From an uncultured Clostridium sp. (lineage in GTDB: Bacteria; Bacillota; Clostridia; Lachnospirales; Lachnospiraceae), in NCBI GenBank assembly GCA_947644195.1, contig CANRZB010000008.1, forward strand, positions 1-64,000: a stretch of DNA of 64,000 nucleotides. The letters are read 5' to 3'. Under the pieces are notes generated by a model that searched no databases, was not told where the DNA came from, and saw only the letters and a program-made list of their open reading frames with translations. Of the stretch, positions 7,870 through 15,513 are shown piece by piece (position 1 is the first letter of the stretch; each line of letters opens with the position of its first letter). The position numbers and the translations under genes are program-made.

Positions 7870-10272
7870 TTACAGCACCATGCGTACCTCTGTCACATCG
7901 GTCAGCTTCTCTGCCGGAATATAATTCTCTTCCTGCTTTTCGCCATTGATATAGAATTCACTGCAGCCAGCTTCTTTTCCATTTGGATTCTCCACATGGA
8001 TTACAATTTTCTTGCCGCGGAAATTCTTCTCCATACTCATCTCTTTCCAATCACTCGGAATGGTCGGCGCTACCCGCAATCCGTCAATATCTGGACGAAT
8101 ACCACAGATTCCCTCGACACATCCTACCATACAGGTGGTAGCCGTACCAGTCAGCCAGTGCACATGGGAACGACCATGGAATGGACTTTCATCTCCCTCC
8201 GTATACTGACCATGTACATATGGCTCCAATTTACGGATCTCGGCCTGGTCATTCTGGGAAGATGGAGAACTTTCCTCAAAATATTGAAATGATTTATTGC
8301 CATGTCCCATCAATGCTTCCGCCAGAATAATCCATCCCTGCGTCTGAGAGAATATACCGCCGTTTTCTTTGGTAGATGGTGGGAAGAGCCCAGCTAATGC
8401 CCCATCAAAATAATGATCTACATAGGAAGGTGCCATAACTTTAGCACCATATGCTGTATTCAGTTCCCGATCTACAGACTCTAATGCTTTCTCCGCCTGC
8501 TCTTTTGTCGCCAAACCAGAAATTACTGCCCAGGACTGCGGATTTAACCACATACTTGCCTCTGGGTCTTTCTTGGATCCAATCAGCTCTCCTGTCTCCT
8601 TAAATCCACGATTATAGCGGTCGTCTTCCCACCACAATTCATTGATCTTGTCCCCTACCTGTTTCTGTGTCTGATCCAGATAAGCGATATATTCTGTATC
8701 ATTCTTTTTCTCAGCAAACTGGCGCATAATCGTAAATGCATAATATAACTGCATTGCCACGAAGGAAGATTCTCCCTGTGCCCCCAGACGCAGACAGTCG
8801 TTCCAGTCTGCATGCAGACCAGCTGGTAATCCATGAGGTCCCAAATGGTTCATAGAAAAGTCTATGGCTCTCTTTAAATGCTCATAAACACTTGCCTTTT
8901 CTGGCACATTTGACCAGGTAATTTCCTCATCAATAAAGTCCAGATTGCCAGTCTCCGCAATATATTTAAATACCGTTGGGAACAGCCATAATGCATCATC
9001 CGCACGATAGGCAGGATGTCCCGTCTCCTTTACATAATCCGGATCATCCGGAGTTCCTTCATGCCCGGCACGTTCGTCATGGTCAAAACGTACTAATGGC
9101 AGACCGCCTCCATTATCAACCTGTGCTGATAACATAAAACGAATCTTATCTAACGCGGCCTCCGGATCTGTATGGATCACGCCCTGAATATCCTGTACCG
9201 TATCACGGTATCCATATCCATTACGCTCTCCACAATAAACGAAAGAAGCCGCTCTGGACCAGGTAAACGTCAGGAAACACTGATATGCATTCCAGGTATT
9301 TACCATACTGTTAAACGCTGAACTTGGTGTGTTAATCTTGAAATTATCCAATTTCGCATGCCAATATGCCTTTAACTCTTCGATTTCTTTATCACATACA
9401 GAACCATCTTCATAAGCTGCGATGATTTGATCTGCATCGGCTTCCTTATAACGTCCCAGGATAAATGCCATTGTCTTGGTTTCCCCCGGTGCAATCTCCA
9501 AAGCAGTGTGCAATGCTCCACAACTGTTTTCATTATAGTTGCAAACACCATCACATTCCCCACGTTCTACTGCAATCGGATTGCCATAATCATGATACAT
9601 GCCGATAAAAGCTTCTTTATCCCCATTATAGGATGTTACTTTTTGACCAGCCAGACCAAAGAAACGCTCCTTACCGTTGCTTCCATCCGGTCCCTTATAC
9701 CAGTTCGGATTAATCTGCTGATAGATTTTGTTTCCACGAAAACTGGTTACTGTCGTACAAAGAGAATACTGTAAATTAACCTGATCCTGATTGTAGTTAT
9801 CATCATTGGACAGTTCAGCATAGCCAAACACAGAAATCTTCCTTGGCTGATCGGATGTATTGGTTACCTTGCAACACCATACTTCATATACTTTATTTAA
9901 AGGTACGTAATACATTGCTTCAGAATGAATACCCGCATAGTCCGCAAACATCTTAGTGTATGCTGTACCATGACGTACTTCACTTTTATATTCATTCAGA
10001 TCTTTTCCAACCGGCTGCCAGGACGCAGACCAAAAATCTCCTGTCTCGTCATCCCGTAAATAAATATAACGCCCTGGTGTATCATCACTGTTAAAGTGAT
10101 ACCGGATAATTCGTCCATTTGCACCACTTTTGACAAAGCTGTACCCTCCTGCATTGTTGGAAATGATAGCACCATATTCCGGGGATCCCAGATAGTTACA
10201 CCAAGGTGCCGGTGTGTTCGGTTTGGTGATGACATACTCTCTATGATCATCATCAAAATAACCAAAATTCAT
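7870..10272 (-). CDS. GH94 disaccharide phosphorylase (cellobiose/chitobiose phosphorylase family)
   Basis: An 800-residue glycoside hydrolase family 94 phosphorylase. The family cleaves beta-linked disaccharides with inorganic phosphate, giving a sugar 1-phosphate. The N-terminal beta-sandwich begins MNFGYFDDD and REYVITKP, as in known cellobiose and diacetylchitobiose phosphorylases. The (alpha/alpha)6 barrel contains GLHADWNDC, whose Asp after Trp-independent context matches the catalytic acid position of the family, and HWLTGTATT near the C terminus contributes phosphate-site residues. There is no signal peptide, so it is cytoplasmic. The start at 10272 follows AAGGAGGA; an ATG nine codons upstream has none. 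Substrate is not certain: cellobiose is the default guess, with chitobiose or cellobionate as alternatives. It is monocistronic, with its own promoter and terminator. Confidence 0.88.
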   Translation of the reverse strand: MNFGYFDDDHREYVITKPNTPAPWCNYLGSPEYGAIISNNAGGYSFVKSGANGRIIRYHFNSDDTPGRYIYLRDDETGDFWSASWQPVGKDLNEYKSEVRHGTAYTKMFADYAGIHSEAMYYVPLNKVYEVWCCKVTNTSDQPRKISVFGYAELSNDDNYNQDQVNLQYSLCTTVTSFRGNKIYQQINPNWYKGPDGSNGKERFFGLAGQKVTSYNGDKEAFIGMYHDYGNPIAVERGECDGVCNYNENSCGALHTALEIAPGETKTMAFILGRYKEADADQIIAAYEDGSVCDKEIEELKAYWHAKLDNFKINTPSSAFNSMVNTWNAYQCFLTFTWSRAASFVYCGERNGYGYRDTVQDIQGVIHTDPEAALDKIRFMLSAQVDNGGGLPLVRFDHDERAGHEGTPDDPDYVKETGHPAYRADDALWLFPTVFKYIAETGNLDFIDEEITWSNVPEKASVYEHLKRAIDFSMNHLGPHGLPAGLHADWNDCLRLGAQGESSFVAMQLYYAFTIMRQFAEKKNDTEYIAYLDQTQKQVGDKINELWWEDDRYNRGFKETGELIGSKKDPEASMWLNPQSWAVISGLATKEQAEKALESVDRELNTAYGAKVMAPSYVDHYFDGALAGLFPPSTKENGGIFSQTQGWIILAEALMGHGNKSFQYFEESSPSSQNDQAEIRKLEPYVHGQYTEGDESPFHGRSHVHWLTGTATTCMVGCVEGICGIRPDIDGLRVAPTIPSDWKEMSMEKNFRGKKIVIHVENPNGKEAGCSEFYINGEKQEENYIPAEKLTDVTEVRMVL

Positions 10273-10320
10273 AAGTTTGTCCTCCTTGATTCGTTTCATG
10301 AAAAAAGCTGTACTGCCCTT

Positions 10321-10338
10321 CCGGTATTCCGCAATACC
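10321..10338. promoter_or_regulatory. Palindrome in the GH94 leader, possible operator
   Basis: CGGTATT and AATACCG form a perfect inverted repeat around CCGC, about 30 bases downstream of the predicted transcription start of the GH94 gene. A repressor operator at this spot would fit a sugar-regulated gene, but no regulator gene is adjacent. Confidence 0.35.
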
Positions 10339-10375
10339 GAACCAAGCACCACTTCGTTACTTCACAATTAATCTT

Positions 10376-10404
10376 ATTATAAGACAAGGATACCGTTAGT
10401 TCAA
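10376..10404 (-). promoter_or_regulatory. Promoter of the GH94 gene
   Basis: Reading the minus strand, TTGAAC (10404-10399) and a perfect TATAAT (10381-10376) are separated by 17 bases. The predicted 5' leader is about 97 bases and contains the palindrome at 10321-10338. Confidence 0.65.
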
Positions 10405-10454
10405 GAACAATCGGCGCATTTTTTAACACTATTTTGATACCAACAGAGTTCAAA

Positions 10455-10483
10455 GAAAAAAAGAGTTCCGTTCCCGAAACTCT
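10455..10483 (-). terminator. Rho-independent terminator after the 210-residue gene
   Basis: On the minus strand, AGAGTTTC pairs with GGAACTCT around a GGGAAC loop and is followed by seven T. It lies about 110 bases past the stop of the gene at 10594-11226. Bases 10273-10593 otherwise hold the GH94 promoter and a small TTCGAC/GTCGAA hairpin at 10494-10511. Confidence 0.72.
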
Positions 10484-10593
10484 CCTTATTTCCTTCGACA
10501 AAATCGTCGAAATACATTTTCCTAGTACAGCAATGATACCTTGCAAATTACCAATATAGGGGTGGTAACTCACATATTCATCGATTCAGGCAT

Positions 10594-11226
10594 TTAAAGG
10601 ATCTCCGCTGTCAATTGGCCGATCATCTCACATTGAAATTGTCCCTGCATTAACAGTGACCAACCCATATTATTTTCTCGATCCATCTCTGCCTCTTTTT
10701 TATCCTTCTCCTCAAACGGATCTTTTTCTTTTGTCTGCTGTTTCTTTTTGCGTCTTGCCTCTTCCAAGGTATCCGGCAATTTAGCATAAGCACTGCTCTC
10801 CCGTAACGTTTTAACTTCATGCTCCACCATTGCCGTCATATATTCTGCTGCCGGATCTCCTGCCTCTTCCATCGCTTTGATGACTTCCATTTGTCCAGAT
10901 ATTACCTGCTGTACTTCCTCCTTTGATTTACAAGACTTCAAACGGGATCGCAAAGCTTGCCTCTCTCGCTCCACCCGCATTGCAATTTCATACAAGGAGG
11001 GATTATGCATCCGCAAAAAAGATAATTCCTGTGAAGTCAACCGTTTTCCGCTTTTTAATTTTGCCATGATCTTTTGTTCATATGCCTTACATTTTTCCTC
11101 ATCCATTTTTCCCGCCGGATCCAATAAACCGGCACGAAACTTCTCCCACGTTTCTTCTGTTTTTCTAAGACGCTGGTCCAACTCGGATTCTTTTACGATT
11201 GCAAATGCTTTCTCTATGGAACTCAT
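10594..11226 (-). CDS. Unknown 210-residue charged helical protein
   Basis: I do not recognise a family. The protein is highly charged and predicted mostly helical, with coiled-coil-like stretches (LDQRLRKTEETWEKFRAGL, then a Lys/Glu-rich run around residues 160-190), no membrane segment and no signal peptide. The start at 11226 follows GGAGGGGG; upstream in-frame ATGs lack a site. It lies on the left edge of the tail cluster in the same direction as the sigma/DUF262 gene, so it may be an accessory gene of that element, but nothing in the sequence proves it. Confidence 0.7.
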   Translation of the reverse strand: MSSIEKAFAIVKESELDQRLRKTEETWEKFRAGLLDPAGKMDEEKCKAYEQKIMAKLKSGKRLTSQELSFLRMHNPSLYEIAMRVERERQALRSRLKSCKSKEEVQQVISGQMEVIKAMEEAGDPAAEYMTAMVEHEVKTLRESSAYAKLPDTLEEARRKKKQQTKEKDPFEEKDKKEAEMDRENNMGWSLLMQGQFQCEMIGQLTAEIL

Positions 11227-11368
11227 AATCCCCCTCCATTCTATCATCCTAACGACAGTATACGGCCAAAAAATCTCTGTTATATATATCGGTGTATTCC
11301 TCAGATTCATTACCTAAAAGGACCTACCATCATCCCCTCTTTCTTAAAACATTACTACGGATAAAGCA

Positions 11369-11409
11369 TGATAAGGCGCAGAAACATGATTTATTTCCAC
11401 GCCTTATCA
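11369..11409 (-). terminator. Hairpin after the small coiled-coil gene
   Basis: TGATAAGGCG and CGCCTTATCA form a perfect 10-bp stem with a 21-base loop, about 70 bases past the stop of the gene at 11478. The run of T that should follow on the minus strand is weak, so terminator function is tentative. Confidence 0.4.
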
Positions 11410-11477
11410 GATACAGCAGATCGTTATACTCTATTAGCTAGATCCTCTATTTGAGTAGCAACTACTTTCAAAAAAGA

Positions 11478-11810
11478 TTAAGCAATCCGCTTCTTGATCT
11501 CTGCCACTTCCTGTTTCAATTTCTCCATTTCTTCTGATAAATAATTAACTTTAACCTCATAGGCCAGATTCTTGTCAGCGACAGAAATTGCTTGATTTAA
11601 TTTGTCCGTTAATTCCATAAAGTTTTCAGCCAATAAGGAGATATTTCTATCTGTTTCATTTTCAATATGTAGCTCCAACTTTTTTACTTTGGAATTGACT
11701 TCCGACATTTCCTTCTTCAACTCCGCAATGTCTGATTTCATCTCTGCCATTTCTGATTTGATCTCCCGAATTTCCTGTAAAATCAAATCTAACTTTTCGC
11801 TATCCATCAT
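11478..11810 (-). CDS. Small coiled-coil protein of unknown function
   Basis: A 110-residue protein made almost entirely of heptad-like helices (LILQEIREIKSEMAEMKSD and a later SEEMEKLKQEVAEIKKRIA). It has no catalytic motif, membrane helix or zinc site. GAGGAGAG precedes adjacent ATG codons at 11810 and 11807; either may be used. It has its own strong predicted promoter. Similar small coiled-coil proteins are common next to mobile genes in Firmicutes, but no function is established. Confidence 0.7.
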   Translation of the reverse strand: MMDSEKLDLILQEIREIKSEMAEMKSDIAELKKEMSEVNSKVKKLELHIENETDRNISLLAENFMELTDKLNQAISVADKNLAYEVKVNYLSEEMEKLKQEVAEIKKRIA

Positions 11811-11866
11811 ATCATCACTCTCCTCATCAAAATATTTTCCAACTTTCCGTTTCCCACTTAACAATA

Positions 11867-11895
11867 ACTATAGCATATATCATCCGATATGTAAA
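11867..11895 (-). promoter_or_regulatory. Promoter of the small coiled-coil gene
   Basis: On the minus strand TTTACA (11895-11890) and TATAGT (11872-11867) are separated by 17 bases. The rest of 11896-12249 is A/T-rich, holds no gene I can support, and contains only a weak hairpin near 12113-12134 that could end the sigma/DUF262 transcript. Confidence 0.6.
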
Positions 11896-12249
11896 CACCC
11901 ATTTTGGTGCATTAATATACATATGTTGTTATAAACTTCTCTAAAGATTATATATATTTTTTCTGTCATACCAAACAGGGGAGTTATCTTATAAAAAATA
12001 CCATAAAAACTATGTAGTCTCTCATACGTAACTACTCCTATTTTAAGAAACCTTACTTTAAAGATTTCATCAATTTATCTCACTAACAAACATACAAGAA
12101 GAAAAAACTAGGATAGTCAGCCTGATGAAACTATACTATTTTTATTCTGGAAACGGTCAGAAGAAATCATTCCGTATGAGGAAAAACAATAGGAAACATT
12201 ATGCCAAAAGATTGCCAGAAAAATTCTACATAACGATTTGGATATATTT

Positions 12250-14946
12250 CTATGAGTTCTGTCTCTGCATAAACTTTTTCAAATCAAGCACCATATGCCG
12301 ATAGTTTTTCCTCTGATCAGAATCATTCGAATGATTTTTTTCCACATATCCTGAGATCCAATCTTCCAGGTCCACATCCTCCTGGTAGGAATAAGCTACA
12401 ATCGCCAACAAAGATAGCCTGTTGTTCCTTTGCCATATTTCTGTTCCATATTTCATCGTTCTTCCCACCAGATCTTTGAGGGAATCTCGGTAAAACTCCA
12501 GATCATGGCGAATCTCTAACGGATCAATCCCGACCATTTCTGAAATAAATTCCTCCTCCCCAATATCTGACTGTTTTTTTCTTCCCTTGACAGCATTAGG
12601 TTGTTTCTTCTGCCTAGCAAAATCTTGATTTTCTTTGGTATTCAGAAAATCCAACATCAATTTTTCCAATAATTTTATCTTTGGAAGAACAATGTATTTA
12701 TCTTTAGTGGCTCTGGCTTTCCCCGTCTTTTTATCCGTACACAATTCATCAAAACTGACACCATCAATTGATTTACCATGAAGCTTATCAGCAAAGGCTG
12801 ACATAAATGCAATAAAAGCGTCCTCTGGACAACCCGTTTGTAAGAACCGTGCATACAATCCAAACCATAGAAAACTATTTTTCGAATCAAATAGATAGGA
12901 AACTTCCTCTGTTATAACACTGCCCAAACGATTTACCATGCTGCGAAATTCCCTGAAATCTTCTACTTTGGCATTTTCTTTTAAATATTCACAAATAATT
13001 TCCTGTTGTTTGCTCCAATGATCCAGATATTTACTTGCCATCACAGATTCAATGACTACTCTGTCTAACGTACCATTTTTTGCTTCGGATTCCTTATAAC
13101 CTTTTCCTTCACGAAAAAAAGACATGGCAGAGATCTCTTTTACCAACACCGCAAATTCTTCTCCGATTCTAGTCATTCCCTTCTGCGATTTACTCATTGC
13201 CTTCCCCTCATTGTATCGAATGATATGATAGGCAATGTCTTCGCTGTCACAGTTCAGGTATTGATCGCATTTAAATGTATAGTCCAGAAATTTCTCCTGT
13301 AATTCTACAGGAAGCTGAGAAAACTTTTTATTTCGAATGTCACATTCCTGGTATTCACTCATAGGAAACCCATTCTCGTCCAATATCGGTCTTCCTTTGG
13401 CATCTCTAATTTGCGCCAGATATTGAATCTTCCATTTTCGAATATTTCGACAGATTTTAAATCCATCGTTGGCATAGGAATAACAATTGGTACATCTTTG
13501 CTTGCCATCCAAATCCCAAATTACAGGAGTGCCATTAATAATTTGCTCCGCAAACACAATTTCCGGCAATGGATTACCTTGCAAAATATCAGAAACTAAA
13601 TTTCCTTTCATGGAAGGACTCCATTGATCTGATTCCCGTTGTAAAGGATGGTCAAACCGAATCGTCCGGTTTTCTATTTTTTTATTAATGGATGCAATCG
13701 AATATTGCATTGGTTTGCTCTTTTCCGCCGTTACTGCTGTCATCATCATTCCATCCTCCCCTTGTCCAACCAATCGACCTTGCACCAAATAACCAGATCC
13801 TAGACGCTCACGCCCTACGTTTTCATCTGTTTTGCTCCGTTTTCCGGGTATACTTTCTACACAGGAAAAACCTGCACTTTTTCTCCCCTGTCCACACTGC
13901 GCCATCTTTTCAGAGATCGACACGCCAATTTGTGGATGACACTTTGTTGAGGTCTCTTTCAAAGCAACATTTGCTGTACAGGAACAATCTGTTCTTTTTT
14001 TGTCCTGTCCATACTGTGCCATCCGTCCAGACACCAACACGTCTAACGCCGATTTACATTTATTTTGGCTCTCTTCCAGACCAACATGATCCGCAGTGAA
14101 ACGATCTGCTCTGCTTCCGTTTTTCCCACACTGCGTAGTCCGCCCAGACGCACGCATTTCTATTCCGGGATACCTTTTTATCTCATTTCGTTTCAGTCCA
14201 CTACTTTCGGCACAAGAACGCACTGCTTTCTTCCGCTCTATGCCAAACGTACGGTACTGCCATAGCCTGTCATTCTGTATCCCGGAATCATTATTACTGG
14301 AATTGATAAATAATTGACGAACGGTCTTAATATTCTGAAAAGAAGTAATCTGTCGAAATTGTCTCCTATATTCCCTGTCACTCAAACCCAGTCTCTGCTC
14401 AATCTGAGAAACCGAAAATCCCTCCATCTTCATTCGAAGAATCTGCCTCTGAATATTCGGAAGCGTATCTAAATAGCGCTCCACTCCCCCCTCCTGATTA
14501 CCAAGCACCCGTTCCAATACCATCGTATCCATATCAAAATCAGATGGAATTTGATCTATGATTGCGCTATTTCCTTCCCCTCCTACCGGCGCATCTAGAC
14601 AGAGATCTGCAACCGGCACAGTCTTTGGCCTGCCCTGCTCATCCAATACCTGGTTTCCATATTCATCAACCTCCTCCACTCTGGCAACTCTCTTTGCACT
14701 GTTTCGTTTCTTAAATTCATCCATGATTCCCAACTGCAACGCACGATACAGAAATCCATCAAAACAACCTTTTGCCGGATCATAACGATGATTGCTAATA
14801 ATATCTGCAAATACATCATTTGCTACTGAATAAAAATCATGGTAGTCCTTTTCCGAAACTCCTCCAAATTTCTTTAATATCATATGAACCACCTGACGAA
14901 GTTTCCTTGCATTTTCCGCATAATACTGACGAATGATCTCTTCCAT
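12250..14946 (-). CDS. Sigma-factor-like domain fused to DUF262 (ParB/Srx-like) domain
   Basis: An 898-residue fusion. Residues 1-80 resemble sigma-70 region 2 (RYDPAKGCFDGFLYRAL, a Sig-style FxxYL segment). Residues 155-200 resemble region 4, with a helix-turn-helix (LPNIQRQILRMKMEGFSVS, then QIEQRLGLSDREYRRQFRQI). Residues 268-384 are three tandem 39-residue degenerate repeats, each starting near G-R-M-A-Q-C-G-Q, with a partial copy before them. Residues about 415-700 look like a DUF262/GmrSD N-terminal domain, including VIWDLDGKQRCTN, equivalent to the DGQQR motif. GmrSD proteins are NTP-dependent restriction factors and share the ParB/Srx fold. I know of no described protein with this order. 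It is transcribed from a LexA-boxed promoter, divergently from the RdRp-like gene. Confidence 0.8.
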   Translation of the reverse strand: MEEIIRQYYAENARKLRQVVHMILKKFGGVSEKDYHDFYSVANDVFADIISNHRYDPAKGCFDGFLYRALQLGIMDEFKKRNSAKRVARVEEVDEYGNQVLDEQGRPKTVPVADLCLDAPVGGEGNSAIIDQIPSDFDMDTMVLERVLGNQEGGVERYLDTLPNIQRQILRMKMEGFSVSQIEQRLGLSDREYRRQFRQITSFQNIKTVRQLFINSSNNDSGIQNDRLWQYRTFGIERKKAVRSCAESSGLKRNEIKRYPGIEMRASGRTTQCGKNGSRADRFTADHVGLEESQNKCKSALDVLVSGRMAQYGQDKKRTDCSCTANVALKETSTKCHPQIGVSISEKMAQCGQGRKSAGFSCVESIPGKRSKTDENVGRERLGSGYLVQGRLVGQGEDGMMMTAVTAEKSKPMQYSIASINKKIENRTIRFDHPLQRESDQWSPSMKGNLVSDILQGNPLPEIVFAEQIINGTPVIWDLDGKQRCTNCYSYANDGFKICRNIRKWKIQYLAQIRDAKGRPILDENGFPMSEYQECDIRNKKFSQLPVELQEKFLDYTFKCDQYLNCDSEDIAYHIIRYNEGKAMSKSQKGMTRIGEEFAVLVKEISAMSFFREGKGYKESEAKNGTLDRVVIESVMASKYLDHWSKQQEIICEYLKENAKVEDFREFRSMVNRLGSVITEEVSYLFDSKNSFLWFGLYARFLQTGCPEDAFIAFMSAFADKLHGKSIDGVSFDELCTDKKTGKARATKDKYIVLPKIKLLEKLMLDFLNTKENQDFARQKKQPNAVKGRKKQSDIGEEEFISEMVGIDPLEIRHDLEFYRDSLKDLVGRTMKYGTEIWQRNNRLSLLAIVAYSYQEDVDLEDWISGYVEKNHSNDSDQRKNYRHMVLDLKKFMQRQNS
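13795..14145 (-). repeat. Three tandem 117-bp repeats inside the sigma/DUF262 gene
   Basis: Three in-frame units of exactly 117 bases encode residues 268-306, 307-345 and 346-384. They share positions such as Gln-(Cys/Tyr)-Gly-(Gln/Lys) near residues 5-8 of each unit and a Lys-Cys or equivalent near residue 29. The units are clearly diverged, so the array is not recent. They form the linker between the two folded halves. Confidence 0.75.
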
Positions 14947-15010
14947 GCAAACATCACCTCATATCTGAATTTAAGATCTTCCAAAAATTACCAGTTCCTT
15001 GATTTATTAT

Positions 15011-15039
15011 AGTATAGAACACACGTTCTGTTTTGTCAA
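15011..15039 (-). promoter_or_regulatory. Promoter of the sigma/DUF262 gene
   Basis: On the minus strand a perfect TTGACA (15039-15034) and TATACT (15016-15011) are 17 bases apart. A LexA-type box fills most of the spacer, so LexA binding would block polymerase. The start of transcription is near 15004, about 58 bases before the coding start. Confidence 0.75.
15016..15029. promoter_or_regulatory. LexA (DinR) SOS box 1
   Basis: AGAACACACGTTCT contains GAAC-N4-GTTC, the core of the Firmicutes LexA site (consensus CGAACRNRYGTTYC). It overlaps the spacer and the edge of the -10 element of the leftward promoter. Confidence 0.7.
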
Positions 15040-15060
15040 GAACATTTTCGAATGTATGTT
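15033..15060 (+). promoter_or_regulatory. Possible rightward promoter toward the RdRp-like gene
   Basis: TTGTCA at 15033-15038 and TATGTT at 15055-15060 are 16 bases apart, with the -10 inside the second LexA-like box. The core is weaker than the leftward one. A TTGACA also occurs at 15080-15085 without a good -10 box. Confidence 0.33.
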
Positions 15061-15062
15061 CG
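15049..15062. promoter_or_regulatory. LexA-like SOS box 2
   Basis: CGAATGTATGTTCG differs from a perfect LexA palindrome at one arm position (CGAAT against GTTCG). It lies 20 bases (about two helical turns) from box 1 edge to edge, so two dimers could bind side by side. Confidence 0.55.
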
Positions 15063-15231
15063 TCTTTCTGAAATTGTCTTTGACAAAAAAACAAAAAAGA
15101 AATTTCAAAAAGCAGAAAGAATACATGGACGCTAACGCTACTTTCCCGATTCATTTCGGCAATCCTTCCTTTCCTGGAAAATAAATGGGGAAAAACAGCG
15201 ACGCCAATGAAAAAAGAAAGGAACAACGCAT

Positions 15232-15462
15232 ATGAAAAACACTTTTTATGAACTATTGGACAACACTGATAATCACAACTCTTATTATGGAGCACTTACT
15301 CTCTTTGATTTTGAAGGACATCAGACCATGAAAAGCATGGCAGATAAAATCAGCAGGGATTGGAGTTTTGACAGGTGGTGCCAAAAACAAGCGGAAGCCA
15401 GAGATCGAATGAAAGGTATGCAAGAGCCAGCGTTTCACGAAGCTCGTAAACTCGCTAAGTGA
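15232..15462 (+). CDS. Small hypothetical protein upstream of the RdRp-like gene
   Basis: A 76-residue protein with no recognised domain, hydrophilic, with a Trp- and Lys-rich second half (RDWSFDRWCQKQ). The start at 15232 has GAAAGGAAC about ten bases upstream. It is the first gene rightward from the LexA-boxed divergent promoter and ends 51 bases before the RdRp-like gene, so both should be co-transcribed. A role as a small regulator or partner of the polymerase-like protein is possible but unsupported. Confidence 0.6.
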   Translation: MKNTFYELLDNTDNHNSYYGALTLFDFEGHQTMKSMADKISRDWSFDRWCQKQAEARDRMKGMQEPAFHEARKLAK

Positions 15463-15513
15463 AACGAAATCAACTCTGGAAAAATGGCAATTGGGTAAGA
15501 AAGGTGGTTAAAA

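Noticed and set aside
12100..12140. Terminator after the sigma/DUF262 gene
   Set aside because: The stem is only about five base pairs with a 12-base loop. The T-run is present but the hairpin is too weak to call.
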